A DNA stretch of 64,000 bases from Bacteroidota bacterium. GTDB taxonomy: Bacteria; Bacteroidota; Bacteroidia; Cytophagales; Spirosomataceae. The position numbers were made by a program, and so were the translations under genes. A model generated the notes under the pieces. That model saw only the letters and a list, made by a program, of their open reading frames with translations, was not told where the DNA came from and made no database searches. The stretch lies in assembly GCA_020161355.1 (NCBI GenBank), contig JAIUOF010000014.1, forward strand, positions 19,746 to 83,745. Reading direction: 5' to 3'. Position 1 is the stretch's first letter; each line of letters begins with the position of its first letter. This document shows positions 32,601 to 41,166 of this stretch, piece by piece.

Positions 32601-32764
32601 AAAAAGCGTGGTTCAAAATCAGAATTTTAGGTTCCAAAATTTATTAATCGAACTATTTGCTATACCAAAGGCATTTTGAGATAAAGATTGGGGAAATAAG
32701 TCCTAATTTTGTCAGATGAAAATAGTTGAAGCCTCCAATAATCGGCTGAAAACTTAAAATTTAG

Positions 32765-34594
32765 ATGAATACATATTTTAAAATACTAAAATTTGCAGGG
32801 AACATTCGCGGATTTTTACTTCCGTTTATTCTCACCTCACTTATTGCGGGTGTTTTCGGAGTATTAAATCTTGTCTTGCTAAAGCCCCTCCTTGATGTAC
32901 TTTTTGGACAGGTTTCGAAAGAAGTATTACAGGAAATGGCCCAAAAACCCGCTCCTGACTTCCAGATTGTGGATCAATATCAAAAATATTTTGCTCAAAC
33001 CGTTCTGGATCAAGGGAAAATGGGGGGGCTCAAACTGGTCTGTCTTACCATTTTGTTGGTGAGTCTTTTGGCCAACACGGCTCGTTACCTGAGCATGCGG
33101 GTTTTAGAAAAATTTAAAACCGGTATGGTGGCCAACCTCCGGCAAACGGTTTTCGAGCATACTCTAAGGCTACATCTGGGCTTTTTTACCAACGAAAAAA
33201 AAGGCGAACTCATTTCCAGAATCACCACCGATATACAGGAAGTCGAAAATTCCATCGCCAATTCATTTTCAGCGGCCATTAAAGAACTCATTTTACTTAT
33301 AGCTTATCTTGTTGCTTTGTTTGTAATATCCTGGAAGCTTACCATTTTTTCATTAATTGTGATTCCACTTACGGGGGGCTTTTTGGGGATTATTTTGAAA
33401 AAAATGCGGCACAATGCAGGTGACAGCCAGCAGCGGTTGAGCAACCTGATGAGTATCATGGACGAGGCCTTTGGGAGTATGCGGGTAGTAAAGGCATTTT
33501 TGGCAGAAAAATATATTTCTGAAAAGTTTTTTGAAGAAAATGAAGGCTACCGCAGGTCAGTGTATCGCTATGCTACCAAACGAGAAATGGCCAATCCTTT
33601 TTCTGAGTTTATTGGCATCAGCATGGTGGCGTCCCTGTTGTATTTTGGAGGTAGTTTGATTTTAAATCAGGAAAGTGCTCTCTCGGCATCCACTTTTATC
33701 GCATACATCGCTCTGTTTTCTCAGGTAGTGAGGCCTGCAAAGGAGATTTCTCAAGCCATTAGCACAGCTCAGCGTGGGTTAGCTTCAGGCAAAAGAGTTT
33801 TGGATTTGCTCGAACAAAAATCTGATATAGAGAATCTTGAAGTTTCAAAATCGGCGGTAAGTTTTTCTGATAAAATTGCCTTTGAAAATGTGGATTTCAG
33901 TTATGATAAATCTACAGAAGTATTAAAAAATATCAATATTGAAGTAAAAAAAGGCAAAATGGTGGCTTTGGTTGGGGCATCGGGAAGCGGAAAATCGACC
34001 CTTGCCGACCTAGCTATAAGATTTTTCGATCCTATCAAAGGAAAGGTTAGTCTGGATGGAGTTTCGATGAAAGACATTTCGAAAGCCGACCTCCGCGGGC
34101 ATATTGGGGTAGTGACGCAAGAGGCCATTTTGTATAATGATACGGTGTATAACAATATTGCTTTCGGCCGAAAAACAACCATGGAGGAAGTGAAAAATGC
34201 AGCCAAAATAGCCAATGCTTTGGAATTTATCGAAGCCATGCCTGATGGATTTAATACTTCGGTGGGGGACAGGGGTTCCAAGCTCAGCGGCGGGCAAAGA
34301 CAAAGGATATCGATTGCCAGAGCCATTCTGAAAAACCCACCAATTTTGATTTTGGATGAGGCCACATCGGCTCTGGATACCGAGTCGGAAAGGCTTGTGC
34401 AAGAAGCACTTACAACTTTAATGAAAGACCGCACCAGTCTTGTGATAGCTCATCGTCTTAGCACAATTCAAGCCGCCGATGTGATTTATGTGGTACAAAA
34501 CGGACAAATAGTTGAGCAAGGTTCACACGCCGATTTGATTGCCCTTGAAGGTGGATATTACAAGAAATTGGTAAGTATGCAGGAGATACAGTAA
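32765..34594 (+). CDS. ABC transporter, permease-ATPase fusion (MsbA/MDR type)
   Basis: 609 residues: an N-terminal six-helix type-IV exporter domain (1-320) and a C-terminal nucleotide-binding domain with Walker A GASGSGKST (~405), signature LSGGQRQRISIARA (~508), Walker B ILILDEATSALD and the H-loop AHRLSTI. Homodimers of such half-transporters export lipids such as lipid A precursors or drugs. MsbA is a reasonable candidate in Gram-negative bacteria, but paralogues are common and the sequence alone does not decide. The segment of ~70 residues after the first helix is longer than in E. coli MsbA, as is common in Bacteroidota. Confidence 0.93.
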   Translation: MNTYFKILKFAGNIRGFLLPFILTSLIAGVFGVLNLVLLKPLLDVLFGQVSKEVLQEMAQKPAPDFQIVDQYQKYFAQTVLDQGKMGGLKLVCLTILLVSLLANTARYLSMRVLEKFKTGMVANLRQTVFEHTLRLHLGFFTNEKKGELISRITTDIQEVENSIANSFSAAIKELILLIAYLVALFVISWKLTIFSLIVIPLTGGFLGIILKKMRHNAGDSQQRLSNLMSIMDEAFGSMRVVKAFLAEKYISEKFFEENEGYRRSVYRYATKREMANPFSEFIGISMVASLLYFGGSLILNQESALSASTFIAYIALFSQVVRPAKEISQAISTAQRGLASGKRVLDLLEQKSDIENLEVSKSAVSFSDKIAFENVDFSYDKSTEVLKNINIEVKKGKMVALVGASGSGKSTLADLAIRFFDPIKGKVSLDGVSMKDISKADLRGHIGVVTQEAILYNDTVYNNIAFGRKTTMEEVKNAAKIANALEFIEAMPDGFNTSVGDRGSKLSGGQRQRISIARAILKNPPILILDEATSALDTESERLVQEALTTLMKDRTSLVIAHRLSTIQAADVIYVVQNGQIVEQGSHADLIALEGGYYKKLVSMQEIQ

Positions 34595-34596
34595 CT

Positions 34597-34968
34597 TCAT
34601 TTTTTACCCACTCCCCAAAAAACTGATAGCCAGGAAAGTATCATTAAAGTGCCGCCTATTGGGGCGACTGCTCCGAAGGCTTTTATACCTGTGAAACAGA
34701 TAGTAAAGAGGCTTCCTGAAAAAATAATGACTCCGGCCGTCATGCCAGTTCCGGCATATTTTAGCCATTTATTAGGATATTTTTCCTGAATTATCCCAAT
34801 CAAAATAATGCCCAAAGCGTGACAAAAAAGGTATTTTACAGCAGTTTCAAAGGTGTCGGTTCGGCCTGAAGCTTCTAAAGAGGCTTTTAAAGCATGTGCT
34901 CCAAATGCTCCCAAGCTTACACCAACTGCCCCCAAAATTGCCCCTATTTTTATAAAAGTATTATTCAT
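34597..34968 (-). CDS. DUF423 membrane protein
   Basis: A 123-residue protein with four membrane helices. The opening KIGAILGAVGVSLGAFGAHALK and the segments FETAVKYLFCHALGIILIG and LFTICFTGIKAFGAVAPIGGTLMILSW are the DUF423 signature (YwdK/YgdD-like). Function is unknown. It lies convergent to the ABC transporter gene with only 2 bases between the stops. Confidence 0.93.
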   Translation of the reverse strand: MNNTFIKIGAILGAVGVSLGAFGAHALKASLEASGRTDTFETAVKYLFCHALGIILIGIIQEKYPNKWLKYAGTGMTAGVIIFSGSLFTICFTGIKAFGAVAPIGGTLMILSWLSVFWGVGKK

Positions 34969-35052
34969 GATATATTATTAATTTGTTGAAAATCAGAAAA
35001 AAATAAAAATTTTATCTTAAATTGTCAAGGATGAGTGATTATTTTAATTAAT

Positions 35053-35136
35053 CTCCGAAATCCGTCAGGATTGAAATGATTATAACAAAAACCTAAAGAA
35101 CTAAAATTAATAAACCGCGGAGCGGTGACATGAATT
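35053..35136. repeat. Intergenic hairpin repeat upstream of the DUF423 gene
   Basis: About 85 bases containing two similar modules: CCGTCAGGATTGAAATGATTATAAC and AAACCGCGGAGCGGTGACATGAATTTTT (arms ACCGC 35114-35118 and GCGGT 35122-35126). Both have a hairpin-like head, then a GAAATG/GACATG word and an AT-rich tail. Such modules resemble dispersed intergenic repeats I associate with Bacteroidota; copy number elsewhere is not visible here. Confidence 0.45.
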
Positions 35137-35149
35137 TTTATTCCAATTT

Positions 35150-35821
35150 TCACCCTCTGCTCCCAAAAATTGAACTTCCGATTCTGACCATCGTAGAGCC
35201 TTCTTCAATCGCAATTTTCCAGTCGCCACTCATACCCATCGAAATCTCAGTAAAATGTTCAAAACCAGCTTTTTGAAATTCGATTTTATGCTTTTCAAAA
35301 ATATTTTTTAAAGATTTGAATTCGGCTCTCACTACACTCATATCATCGGTAAATGTACTCATTCCCATCAATCCTCGCAGGTCAATATTTTTTAGGTCTT
35401 TTAATTCATTGCTTTTCAATATTTCCGAAAGTTCCTCTTCGTTCATGCCGGTTTTGGTATCTTCCTGAGCGATATGTATTTGAAGCAAACAAGGTATAAT
35501 TCTTTGATTTTTAAGGGCTTGTTTATTGATTTCTTTCAAAAGTTTGAAGCTATCTACCGAATGAATCAAACTCACAAATGGAGCGATATATTTTACTTTA
35601 TTGCTTTGCAAATGACCTATAAAATTCCACGCAATGTCTTTTGGCAATATTTCCGCCTTTTCGACCATTTCCTGCACATAATTTTCCCCGAAAATCTTGT
35701 GTCCGCTATCATAAACCTCCTTAAGTAGCGTAGCCGGCTTTAATTTGGAAACCGCCACCAAGGTCACATTTTCGGGTAATTGATTCAGGATTTTTCGCGT
35801 GTTTTCTGCTACTTCGCTCAT
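35150..35821 (-). CDS. YggS-family pyridoxal phosphate homeostasis protein
   Basis: A 223-residue fold-III PLP protein of the PLPHP (YggS/PROSC) family. The PLP lysine is in VTLVAVSKLKPA, and the conserved segments GENYVQEMVEKAE, WNFIGHLQSNKVK and EISMGMSGDWKIAIEEGSTMVRIGSSIFG are intact. It controls free PLP and vitamin B6/amino acid balance and is not a classical enzyme. It overlaps pepT by four bases and is the last gene of the yggS-pepT-MazG-like group. Confidence 0.95.
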   Translation of the reverse strand: MSEVAENTRKILNQLPENVTLVAVSKLKPATLLKEVYDSGHKIFGENYVQEMVEKAEILPKDIAWNFIGHLQSNKVKYIAPFVSLIHSVDSFKLLKEINKQALKNQRIIPCLLQIHIAQEDTKTGMNEEELSEILKSNELKDLKNIDLRGLMGMSTFTDDMSVVRAEFKSLKNIFEKHKIEFQKAGFEHFTEISMGMSGDWKIAIEEGSTMVRIGSSIFGSRG

Positions 35822-37065
35822 GCTTTTTCTTCAAAAATTTCACAAATATTCACTATCACTTCAGCCGCTTTCACCATATCCTGCACCGAAACCCACTCCA
35901 GTTTGGAATGAAAAGCGTGTTCTCCGGCAAAAATATTGGGGCAGGGAAGACCCATAAACGAAAGTCTTGAGCCATCGGTACCGCCTCTTATGCTTTGTAA
36001 TTTTGGATTTAGTCCCGCCCTTTTGATGGCTTCCAGTGCGTTTTCAATCACTTCGGGGTGCTGTTCCAGAATCACCTTCATATTGCGGTATTGTTCTTTT
36101 ACCACAAATTCCATTTTAGCTTCAGGGTATTTTTTTAATACCTTTTCTGCAATATTTTTCAGAAAATCTTCTTTCTCTACAAGCCCTTTTTCATCAAAAT
36201 CTCTAATGATAAAATGCAAAGTGCAGGTTTCCTGACCGCCTTTTATATCAGTGGGATGGATAAAACCTTCTTTACCTTCAGTGGTTTCGGGCGAAAGGCT
36301 GTCTTTAGGAAGCTCAGCAATTATTTCCGAGGCAATTTTGATGGCGTTTACGAGTTTGTTTTTCCCAAATCCCGGATGAGCACTCACGCCATGAATTGTG
36401 ATTTCTACACCATCCGCCGAAAAGGTTTCGTTTTCGAGCGAGCCAAGTGTTTCTCCATCAATGGTATAGCCAAAATCGGCATCTAATTTTTTGAGGTTAA
36501 TTTTGTCGGTTCCACGGCCTATTTCTTCATCAGGGGTAAAAAGAATTTTTATGTCTCCATGCTTGATTTCGGGATTTTTTACCAGAAATTCTACAGCGGT
36601 CATGATGGCTGCCAGGCCGGCTTTGTTATCTGCTCCCAAAAGTGTGGTTCCGCTAGCGGTGATGATATCGTTGCCGATTTGGTCTTTCAGGTCGGGATGC
36701 TCACTGGGTTTTATGACCTGGTTGAGGTCATCGGGTAGTGTTATATCATTTCCCTGATAATTTTCATGGATTATAGGTTTAACATCTGTCCCTGAGCAGT
36801 CAGGTGCAGTATCCATATGACTGCAAAACATGATTTTCGGGATATTTTTTTTCTCGGAGTTGCCATTAATGGTGGCATATACATAGCAAAATTCATCAAC
36901 CTCAACATCTTTTATACCCAAATCTTTCAATTCTTCCACCAAAACGTTTGCCAGTTCAAACTGTTTGTTGGTACTTGGATGAGTTTCAGAAAACGGGTCA
37001 GACTGCGTATCGATTTGTACGTATTTAAGAAATCTTTCGGTCAAAGATTTTTTCAGATTTTTCAT
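35818..37065 (-). CDS. pepT: Tripeptide aminopeptidase (peptidase T)
   Basis: A 415-residue M20 family zinc dipeptidase-like enzyme that cuts the N-terminal residue from tripeptides. Metal ligands are visible in FCSHMDTAPD, GADNKAGLAA and FTPDEEIGRGTD, and the dimerisation domain follows with VSAHPGFGKNK. PepT-type motifs such as IRGGTDGSRLSFMGLPCPN and HSKLEWVSVQDM are near the end. It overlaps its neighbours by four bases on both sides, so the three-gene group is co-translated. Confidence 0.95.
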   Translation of the reverse strand: MKNLKKSLTERFLKYVQIDTQSDPFSETHPSTNKQFELANVLVEELKDLGIKDVEVDEFCYVYATINGNSEKKNIPKIMFCSHMDTAPDCSGTDVKPIIHENYQGNDITLPDDLNQVIKPSEHPDLKDQIGNDIITASGTTLLGADNKAGLAAIMTAVEFLVKNPEIKHGDIKILFTPDEEIGRGTDKINLKKLDADFGYTIDGETLGSLENETFSADGVEITIHGVSAHPGFGKNKLVNAIKIASEIIAELPKDSLSPETTEGKEGFIHPTDIKGGQETCTLHFIIRDFDEKGLVEKEDFLKNIAEKVLKKYPEAKMEFVVKEQYRNMKVILEQHPEVIENALEAIKRAGLNPKLQSIRGGTDGSRLSFMGLPCPNIFAGEHAFHSKLEWVSVQDMVKAAEVIVNICEIFEEKA

Positions 37066-37529
37066 TTTTCAATGATTGACTTCAAATCGGCAGGTGAGTA
37101 ATTCACATTTTTAAGGGTTTTATTATCTCCTTTTCTGTACACCAGATATCTTTCGCCGTCTTGTTTGTAATAACATTCGGTTCCTTTAGCTTCATAGTGC
37201 TTCACGGTGGCATCGGCTTCTTCAATGGTAGCACAGGCTTTACTCATATTTGATCTTTGCACTTCATCAAAAAGCTCTCTGAATTTTTCACCAAGGCCAA
37301 ACTCAAGTACAGCTCCTGAAAGTACATATTGGATATCACATAATGCATCGGCCACTTCCACAATATCATTATCCTCTATGGCTTGTTGTAGTTCTTTTAG
37401 TTCTTCAGATATTAATTCAACTCTAAGTTCACAACGCTTTGGAGCGGGAATGACAGGTTTTTTTTCGATAGGATGGTGAAAAGTAGTATGAAAATCAGCC
37501 ACTTGGTTAAGGCAATCTAGAGCTTCCAT
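37062..37529 (-). CDS. MazG-like/PRA-PH superfamily nucleotide pyrophosphohydrolase
   Basis: A 155-residue all-alpha NTP-PPase. The metal-binding pattern ELISEELKELQQAI...IVEVADALCDIQYVLSGA (ExxE followed by ExxD) is clear. Such enzymes hydrolyse nucleoside triphosphates to monophosphates, often to clean up altered nucleotides; the exact substrate is not known. The C-terminus adds about 60 residues of unknown role (TECYYKQDGERYLVYRKGD). It is the first gene of the group with pepT and yggS. Confidence 0.83.
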   Translation of the reverse strand: MEALDCLNQVADFHTTFHHPIEKKPVIPAPKRCELRVELISEELKELQQAIEDNDIVEVADALCDIQYVLSGAVLEFGLGEKFRELFDEVQRSNMSKACATIEEADATVKHYEAKGTECYYKQDGERYLVYRKGDNKTLKNVNYSPADLKSIIEK

Positions 37530-37592
37530 TAAATTATGATTTTTTGAATGTAAAAATAATTAACCGTAAAATAAATATTCATTAGAAATATC

Positions 37593-37623
37593 TTGCAAAG
37601 TTGTTCAATTTTGAATAATATTG
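37593..37623 (+). promoter_or_regulatory. Promoter of the collagen-like lipoprotein gene
   Basis: TTG (37593-37595), 20 bases, then TAATATTG (37616-37623), which differs from TAnnTTTG at one position. It lies 40 bases before ATG 37663. Confidence 0.5.
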
Positions 37624-37662
37624 CTACAAATCTAGAAGTCAATAAATCTTAATTTTAAAATT

Positions 37663-38295
37663 ATGAACAAATTATTCAAGCTACTTTCTATTTTAACAAT
37701 AGCGGTATCTGTTTCTATGTGGTCTTGTAAAGGCGATCCAGGTGTTAATGGTATAGATGGAGCGAAAGGTGAAAAAGGTGATACCGGAGCTACTGGTGCT
37801 ACTGGTGCTGCGGGTAAAGACGGTACTAATGGTACAAACGGTACTAATGGTAAAGATGGTAATGCAAACGTAAAAAGCTTTACTGCAACTATTAAAGCTT
37901 CAGAATGGAAAGAAGTTGATGTTACTGGAATCGGAAGCGGTGTAACCAGCAAATGGGGTGGAGCCACTATCAAAAATGATTTGATTGCAGCTGACAAATT
38001 TGTAATGATTTTCGTAAAACAAGGTGAACTGTTCAAAGCTCTTCCAATTACTTATACCAAAGATATGGACAACTCTCTTGAGCGTCTTGACTATGGATAT
38101 AAAACAGGACAAGCTGAGGTTTATTACAGATATCAGAGTCAATTCTTTGGGGGTACTGCCGTATATGCACCTACCAGTGATCTTACTTTTGAGGTAGTAT
38201 GTACTGAAAAAACAATTCAAGGTTTACTTGAGAAAAGCGGTGTAAACTTGAAAGATTATGATGCAGTGATGAATTTCCTTAATCGTAGCATGTAA
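37663..38295 (+). CDS. Collagen-like lipoprotein
   Basis: 210 residues. The signal peptide ends at a lipobox (MWS-Cys22). Directly after it, 15 uninterrupted Gly-X-Y triplets (residues 24-68) run from GDP to GNA, including GATGATGAA and three GTN. The remaining ~140 residues form a globular domain with beta strands and no family I know. Collagen-like tails followed by a C-terminal domain occur in Bacteroidota surface lipoproteins; the repeat would trimerise the protein into a stalk on the cell surface. It has its own promoter-like element and a strong terminator. Confidence 0.85.
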   Translation: MNKLFKLLSILTIAVSVSMWSCKGDPGVNGIDGAKGEKGDTGATGATGAAGKDGTNGTNGTNGKDGNANVKSFTATIKASEWKEVDVTGIGSGVTSKWGGATIKNDLIAADKFVMIFVKQGELFKALPITYTKDMDNSLERLDYGYKTGQAEVYYRYQSQFFGGTAVYAPTSDLTFEVVCTEKTIQGLLEKSGVNLKDYDAVMNFLNRSM

Positions 38296-38316
38296 TTTTG
38301 CCAATTATTATATATT

Positions 38317-38348
38317 AGCCCTTCTCCAACGAGAAGGGCTTTTTTTTA
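38317..38348 (+). terminator. Rho-independent terminator after the collagen-like gene
   Basis: AGCCCTTCTC (38317-38326) pairs with GAGAAGGGCT (38331-38340), a perfect 10-bp stem with loop CAAC, followed by eight T. It ends two bases before the ATG of the next gene. Confidence 0.95.
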
Positions 38349-38350
38349 AT

Positions 38351-39472
38351 ATGAAAATCATAGTCAGGTTTTTATTTTTTAGTTTAATAATATTATCAAA
38401 TTCTGCTAAAGGGCAGTTTTTTGAAGATTCAAAAAGTAAAGAAATAGCTCAAAAAGGCCTTGATTTGTTATATAATCAGGAATTTGAAGATGCAGCAGTA
38501 GTGTTTCAAACGGTAAAAAACAGATATCCATACCATCCTGTCAAATATTTGATAAATGCTTTAGAAATAGAATGGAGGTATTTGCCGATTGATAAAAATC
38601 CTGAACAACTTAAGAAATATTTATCTGAGCTGGATAAAACAGTAAACGCCGCTAAAAACCTTTACAAAATACCCGAATATAAAACCGAGGCCACTTTCTT
38701 TCTGCTGGCCGCATATGGGTTTACTGCTCTTATTCACAACTATAAAACCGATTATATTGCTTCAGCAAAAGTGGCTCAAAAAGCGTATTCGTATTTTGTT
38801 GAAAGTAAAAAATATCGGGACGACAACGCTGAGTTTTTGTTCCCATTGGGCTTGTACAACTATTACAGAGTTCAGTATCCCGAAGATCACCCTATTACCA
38901 AGCCTTTGTTGGTTTTTTTTGAAAATGGGAGTAAAAAACAAGGAATTTCAGATCTTGAAACCGCTATAAAAAATGCCTTATTTAGTAAGGTGGAGGCCAA
39001 TCTTTACCTTGCAAATATTTATATTAATTATGAATCCAACTTTAAAAGAGCCCTCCAAATCTCAAGAAATTTGAGTTTAAAGTATCCCAGAAACGATATT
39101 TATCGCATTAAATACGTCGAATGTTTACTCCTCAACAATCAGTTTGAAGAAGCTAATGAAGCCAATAAAAAGTATCTGAAAAAAAATCTTGATATAGTTG
39201 AGATTTCTCAAACTACTTTTGAAGGATATTTGCAGGAACATTACTTTCAAAATCTAAACCAGGCCTTGGCTAGTTATGCCAGAGTTCTGAAATTTACACC
39301 TGAAGAAAGATTTACGAAAGAATACAGGAGTATGGCGTACCTGGGTATGGCCAGAATATTCAAAGCCCAAAACAACAAAGAAAAAGCCAGATTATTTTAT
39401 AAGGAATGTCTCAAAAACACAGCATACGTCTGGATAAAAAAAGAAGCAAATTCTGAATTAAAAAGCCTTTAA
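38351..39472 (+). CDS. Secreted tetratricopeptide-repeat protein
   Basis: 373 residues with a signal peptide (ending SAKGQ). The rest is helical with TPR-like units, for example EIAQKGLDLLYNQEFEDAAVVFQTVKNRYP, EANLYLANIYINYESNFKRALQISRNLSLKYP and AYLGMARIFKAQNNKEKARLFYKECL near the end. It should act as a protein-binding scaffold in the periplasm. The ATG lies two bases beyond a strong terminator, so it depends on partial read-through or on a promoter that I did not find. It runs into pyrC after 7 bases. Confidence 0.85.
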   Translation: MKIIVRFLFFSLIILSNSAKGQFFEDSKSKEIAQKGLDLLYNQEFEDAAVVFQTVKNRYPYHPVKYLINALEIEWRYLPIDKNPEQLKKYLSELDKTVNAAKNLYKIPEYKTEATFFLLAAYGFTALIHNYKTDYIASAKVAQKAYSYFVESKKYRDDNAEFLFPLGLYNYYRVQYPEDHPITKPLLVFFENGSKKQGISDLETAIKNALFSKVEANLYLANIYINYESNFKRALQISRNLSLKYPRNDIYRIKYVECLLLNNQFEEANEANKKYLKKNLDIVEISQTTFEGYLQEHYFQNLNQALASYARVLKFTPEERFTKEYRSMAYLGMARIFKAQNNKEKARLFYKECLKNTAYVWIKKEANSELKSL

Positions 39473-39479
39473 TGATTTT

Positions 39480-40811
39480 ATGAATTCTATATTAATTAAA
39501 AACGCAAACATAGTAAACGAAGGCAGGATATTTTCCGGAGATATTTTCATAAAAAACGGTTTCATTGAAAAAATTGGGAGCCTGGACATTGAGGCAGACC
39601 AATTTATTGACGCCAAAGGCAGATTTATTTTTCCCGGAATCATTGACGACCAGGTGCATTTCAGAGAGCCGGGACTCACTCATAAAGCCAATATCGCCAC
39701 CGAATCAAAAGCAGCCTTAGCAGGGGGGACTACCAGCTTTATGGAAATGCCTAATACTGTTCCCAATACCCTTACGCAAGAACTTTTGGAAGAAAAATAT
39801 CAGATTGCAGCTGAAAATTCCTGGGTAAACTATTCATTTTTCATGGGTGGCTCCAACGATAATTATGAGGAGGCAATGAAAACTGACCTCAGGAATGTTT
39901 GTGGTCTTAAACTTTTTATGGGTAGCTCAACCGGAAATATGCTGGTTGATAATCCCAATACACTTGATAGGATATTTGCTAATTTCCCGGGTCTTATAGC
40001 AACCCATTGTGAAGACGAAGCCACCGTTAAGGCTAATCTTGCTGCCTATAAAGAAAAATATCATAACAAACAGCTGCCATATGATATTCACGCATTAATC
40101 AGAAATGAAGAGGCATGTTATAAGTCTTCCTCTATGGCGGCTGATCTTGCTAAGAAATATAAAACCCGACTGCATATTCTTCATATTTCGACGGGAGACG
40201 AGCTTGAACTGTTTACCAATGAAATTCCGTTGAGCCAAAAACATCTAACTTCAGAGGTATGCGTTCATCATTTGTATTTTGATGCGGAAGATTACCATGA
40301 ACTTGATGTGAAAATCAAATGTAATCCTGCTATAAAACATAACCACCGTGAGGCACTTTTAGCAGGTTTACTCGACGACAGACTTGATATAATAGCCACC
40401 GACCACGCTCCGCATACAAAAGAAGAAAAATCACAGGATTACTGGGGAGCACCATCTGGATTACCGCTCGTTCAGCATAGTTTGCAAATAATGCTCGATT
40501 TTCATCAAAGAGGTAAAATCTCACTTGAAAAAATTGTCGAAAAAATGTGTCATGCCCCTGCAGAGTGTTTTAAAATTAATCGCAGAGGGTATGTCAGAGA
40601 AGGATTCTGGGCCGACCTGATACTTGTTGATTTAGAAAAAACATATAATGTGAGCCCTGAAAATATACTTTATAAATGTGGCTGGTCACCTTTGGAAGGA
40701 GTCACTTTTGGTTCTACAATAGTCAGCACTATTGTTTCAGGACAACTATTATATCATGAGGGCAATTTTACCCCTTTGAGAGCAGCCAGAAGGCTTCAGT
40801 TTGACCGGTAA
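39480..40811 (+). CDS. pyrC: Dihydroorotase
   Basis: A 443-residue amidohydrolase that closes N-carbamoyl-aspartate to dihydroorotate in pyrimidine synthesis. The class I motif reads PGIIDDQVHFREPGLTHK: the first His of the common HxH metal motif is Gln58, the second is His60. The lysine that is carbamylated lies in GLKLFMGSS (Lys144), and metal-binding segments LHILHIST and IIATDHAPHT follow. I regard the Gln as a variant common in this clade rather than damage, as all other motifs are intact. It follows the TPR gene by 7 bases and is convergent with a small minus gene. Confidence 0.93.
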   Translation: MNSILIKNANIVNEGRIFSGDIFIKNGFIEKIGSLDIEADQFIDAKGRFIFPGIIDDQVHFREPGLTHKANIATESKAALAGGTTSFMEMPNTVPNTLTQELLEEKYQIAAENSWVNYSFFMGGSNDNYEEAMKTDLRNVCGLKLFMGSSTGNMLVDNPNTLDRIFANFPGLIATHCEDEATVKANLAAYKEKYHNKQLPYDIHALIRNEEACYKSSSMAADLAKKYKTRLHILHISTGDELELFTNEIPLSQKHLTSEVCVHHLYFDAEDYHELDVKIKCNPAIKHNHREALLAGLLDDRLDIIATDHAPHTKEEKSQDYWGAPSGLPLVQHSLQIMLDFHQRGKISLEKIVEKMCHAPAECFKINRRGYVREGFWADLILVDLEKTYNVSPENILYKCGWSPLEGVTFGSTIVSTIVSGQLLYHEGNFTPLRAARRLQFDR

Positions 40812-41030
40812 TTATGAGCGTACTCTTACCAATGCCAGGCTTTTTCTGCGAAAAACTTTATTTAAAATAGTATTATAAATGTTGCCAAATTTTTCGTAGC
40901 ACCAATTCTTTAATTCTTTTATTTCTATTGGGAGAAGCTCTTTTATGCCTTTTTTTAGTTCTTTTTCAAATAATTTTTTATCAAAACTTACTTTTTCCAA
41001 AATCATTTTTACATATTCCAACATATTCAT
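40812..41030 (-). CDS. Conserved small hypothetical protein
   Basis: 72 residues, basic, mostly helical: EYVKMILEKVSFDKKLFEKELKKGIKELLPIEIKELKNWCYEKFG. The pattern V-KTVL-KVSFD--LF-KEL-K-I--L-P-E---LK-WC---FG is one I recall for small uncharacterised proteins in many Bacteroidota. Its stop adjoins the pyrC stop. No signal peptide. Function unknown. Confidence 0.65.
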   Translation of the reverse strand: MNMLEYVKMILEKVSFDKKLFEKELKKGIKELLPIEIKELKNWCYEKFGNIYNTILNKVFRRKSLALVRVRS

Positions 41031-41166
41031 GGGCGTAATAGTTTATGTATTTTTCAAACGAAAAATAGGAATAATTATTGAATTTCCAAGAAAAAAATGA
41101 TTTAAAATTTGGTTAAAAAACTGAAACCTTCGCCAAATCAGTTAATTGTATCGATGATAAAAGGTC

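Noticed and set aside
37632..38036. Long antisense frame over the collagen-like gene
   Set aside because: It is a codon-bias shadow of the GGT-rich triplet repeats (Pro/Val/Ser-rich product); no start signal.
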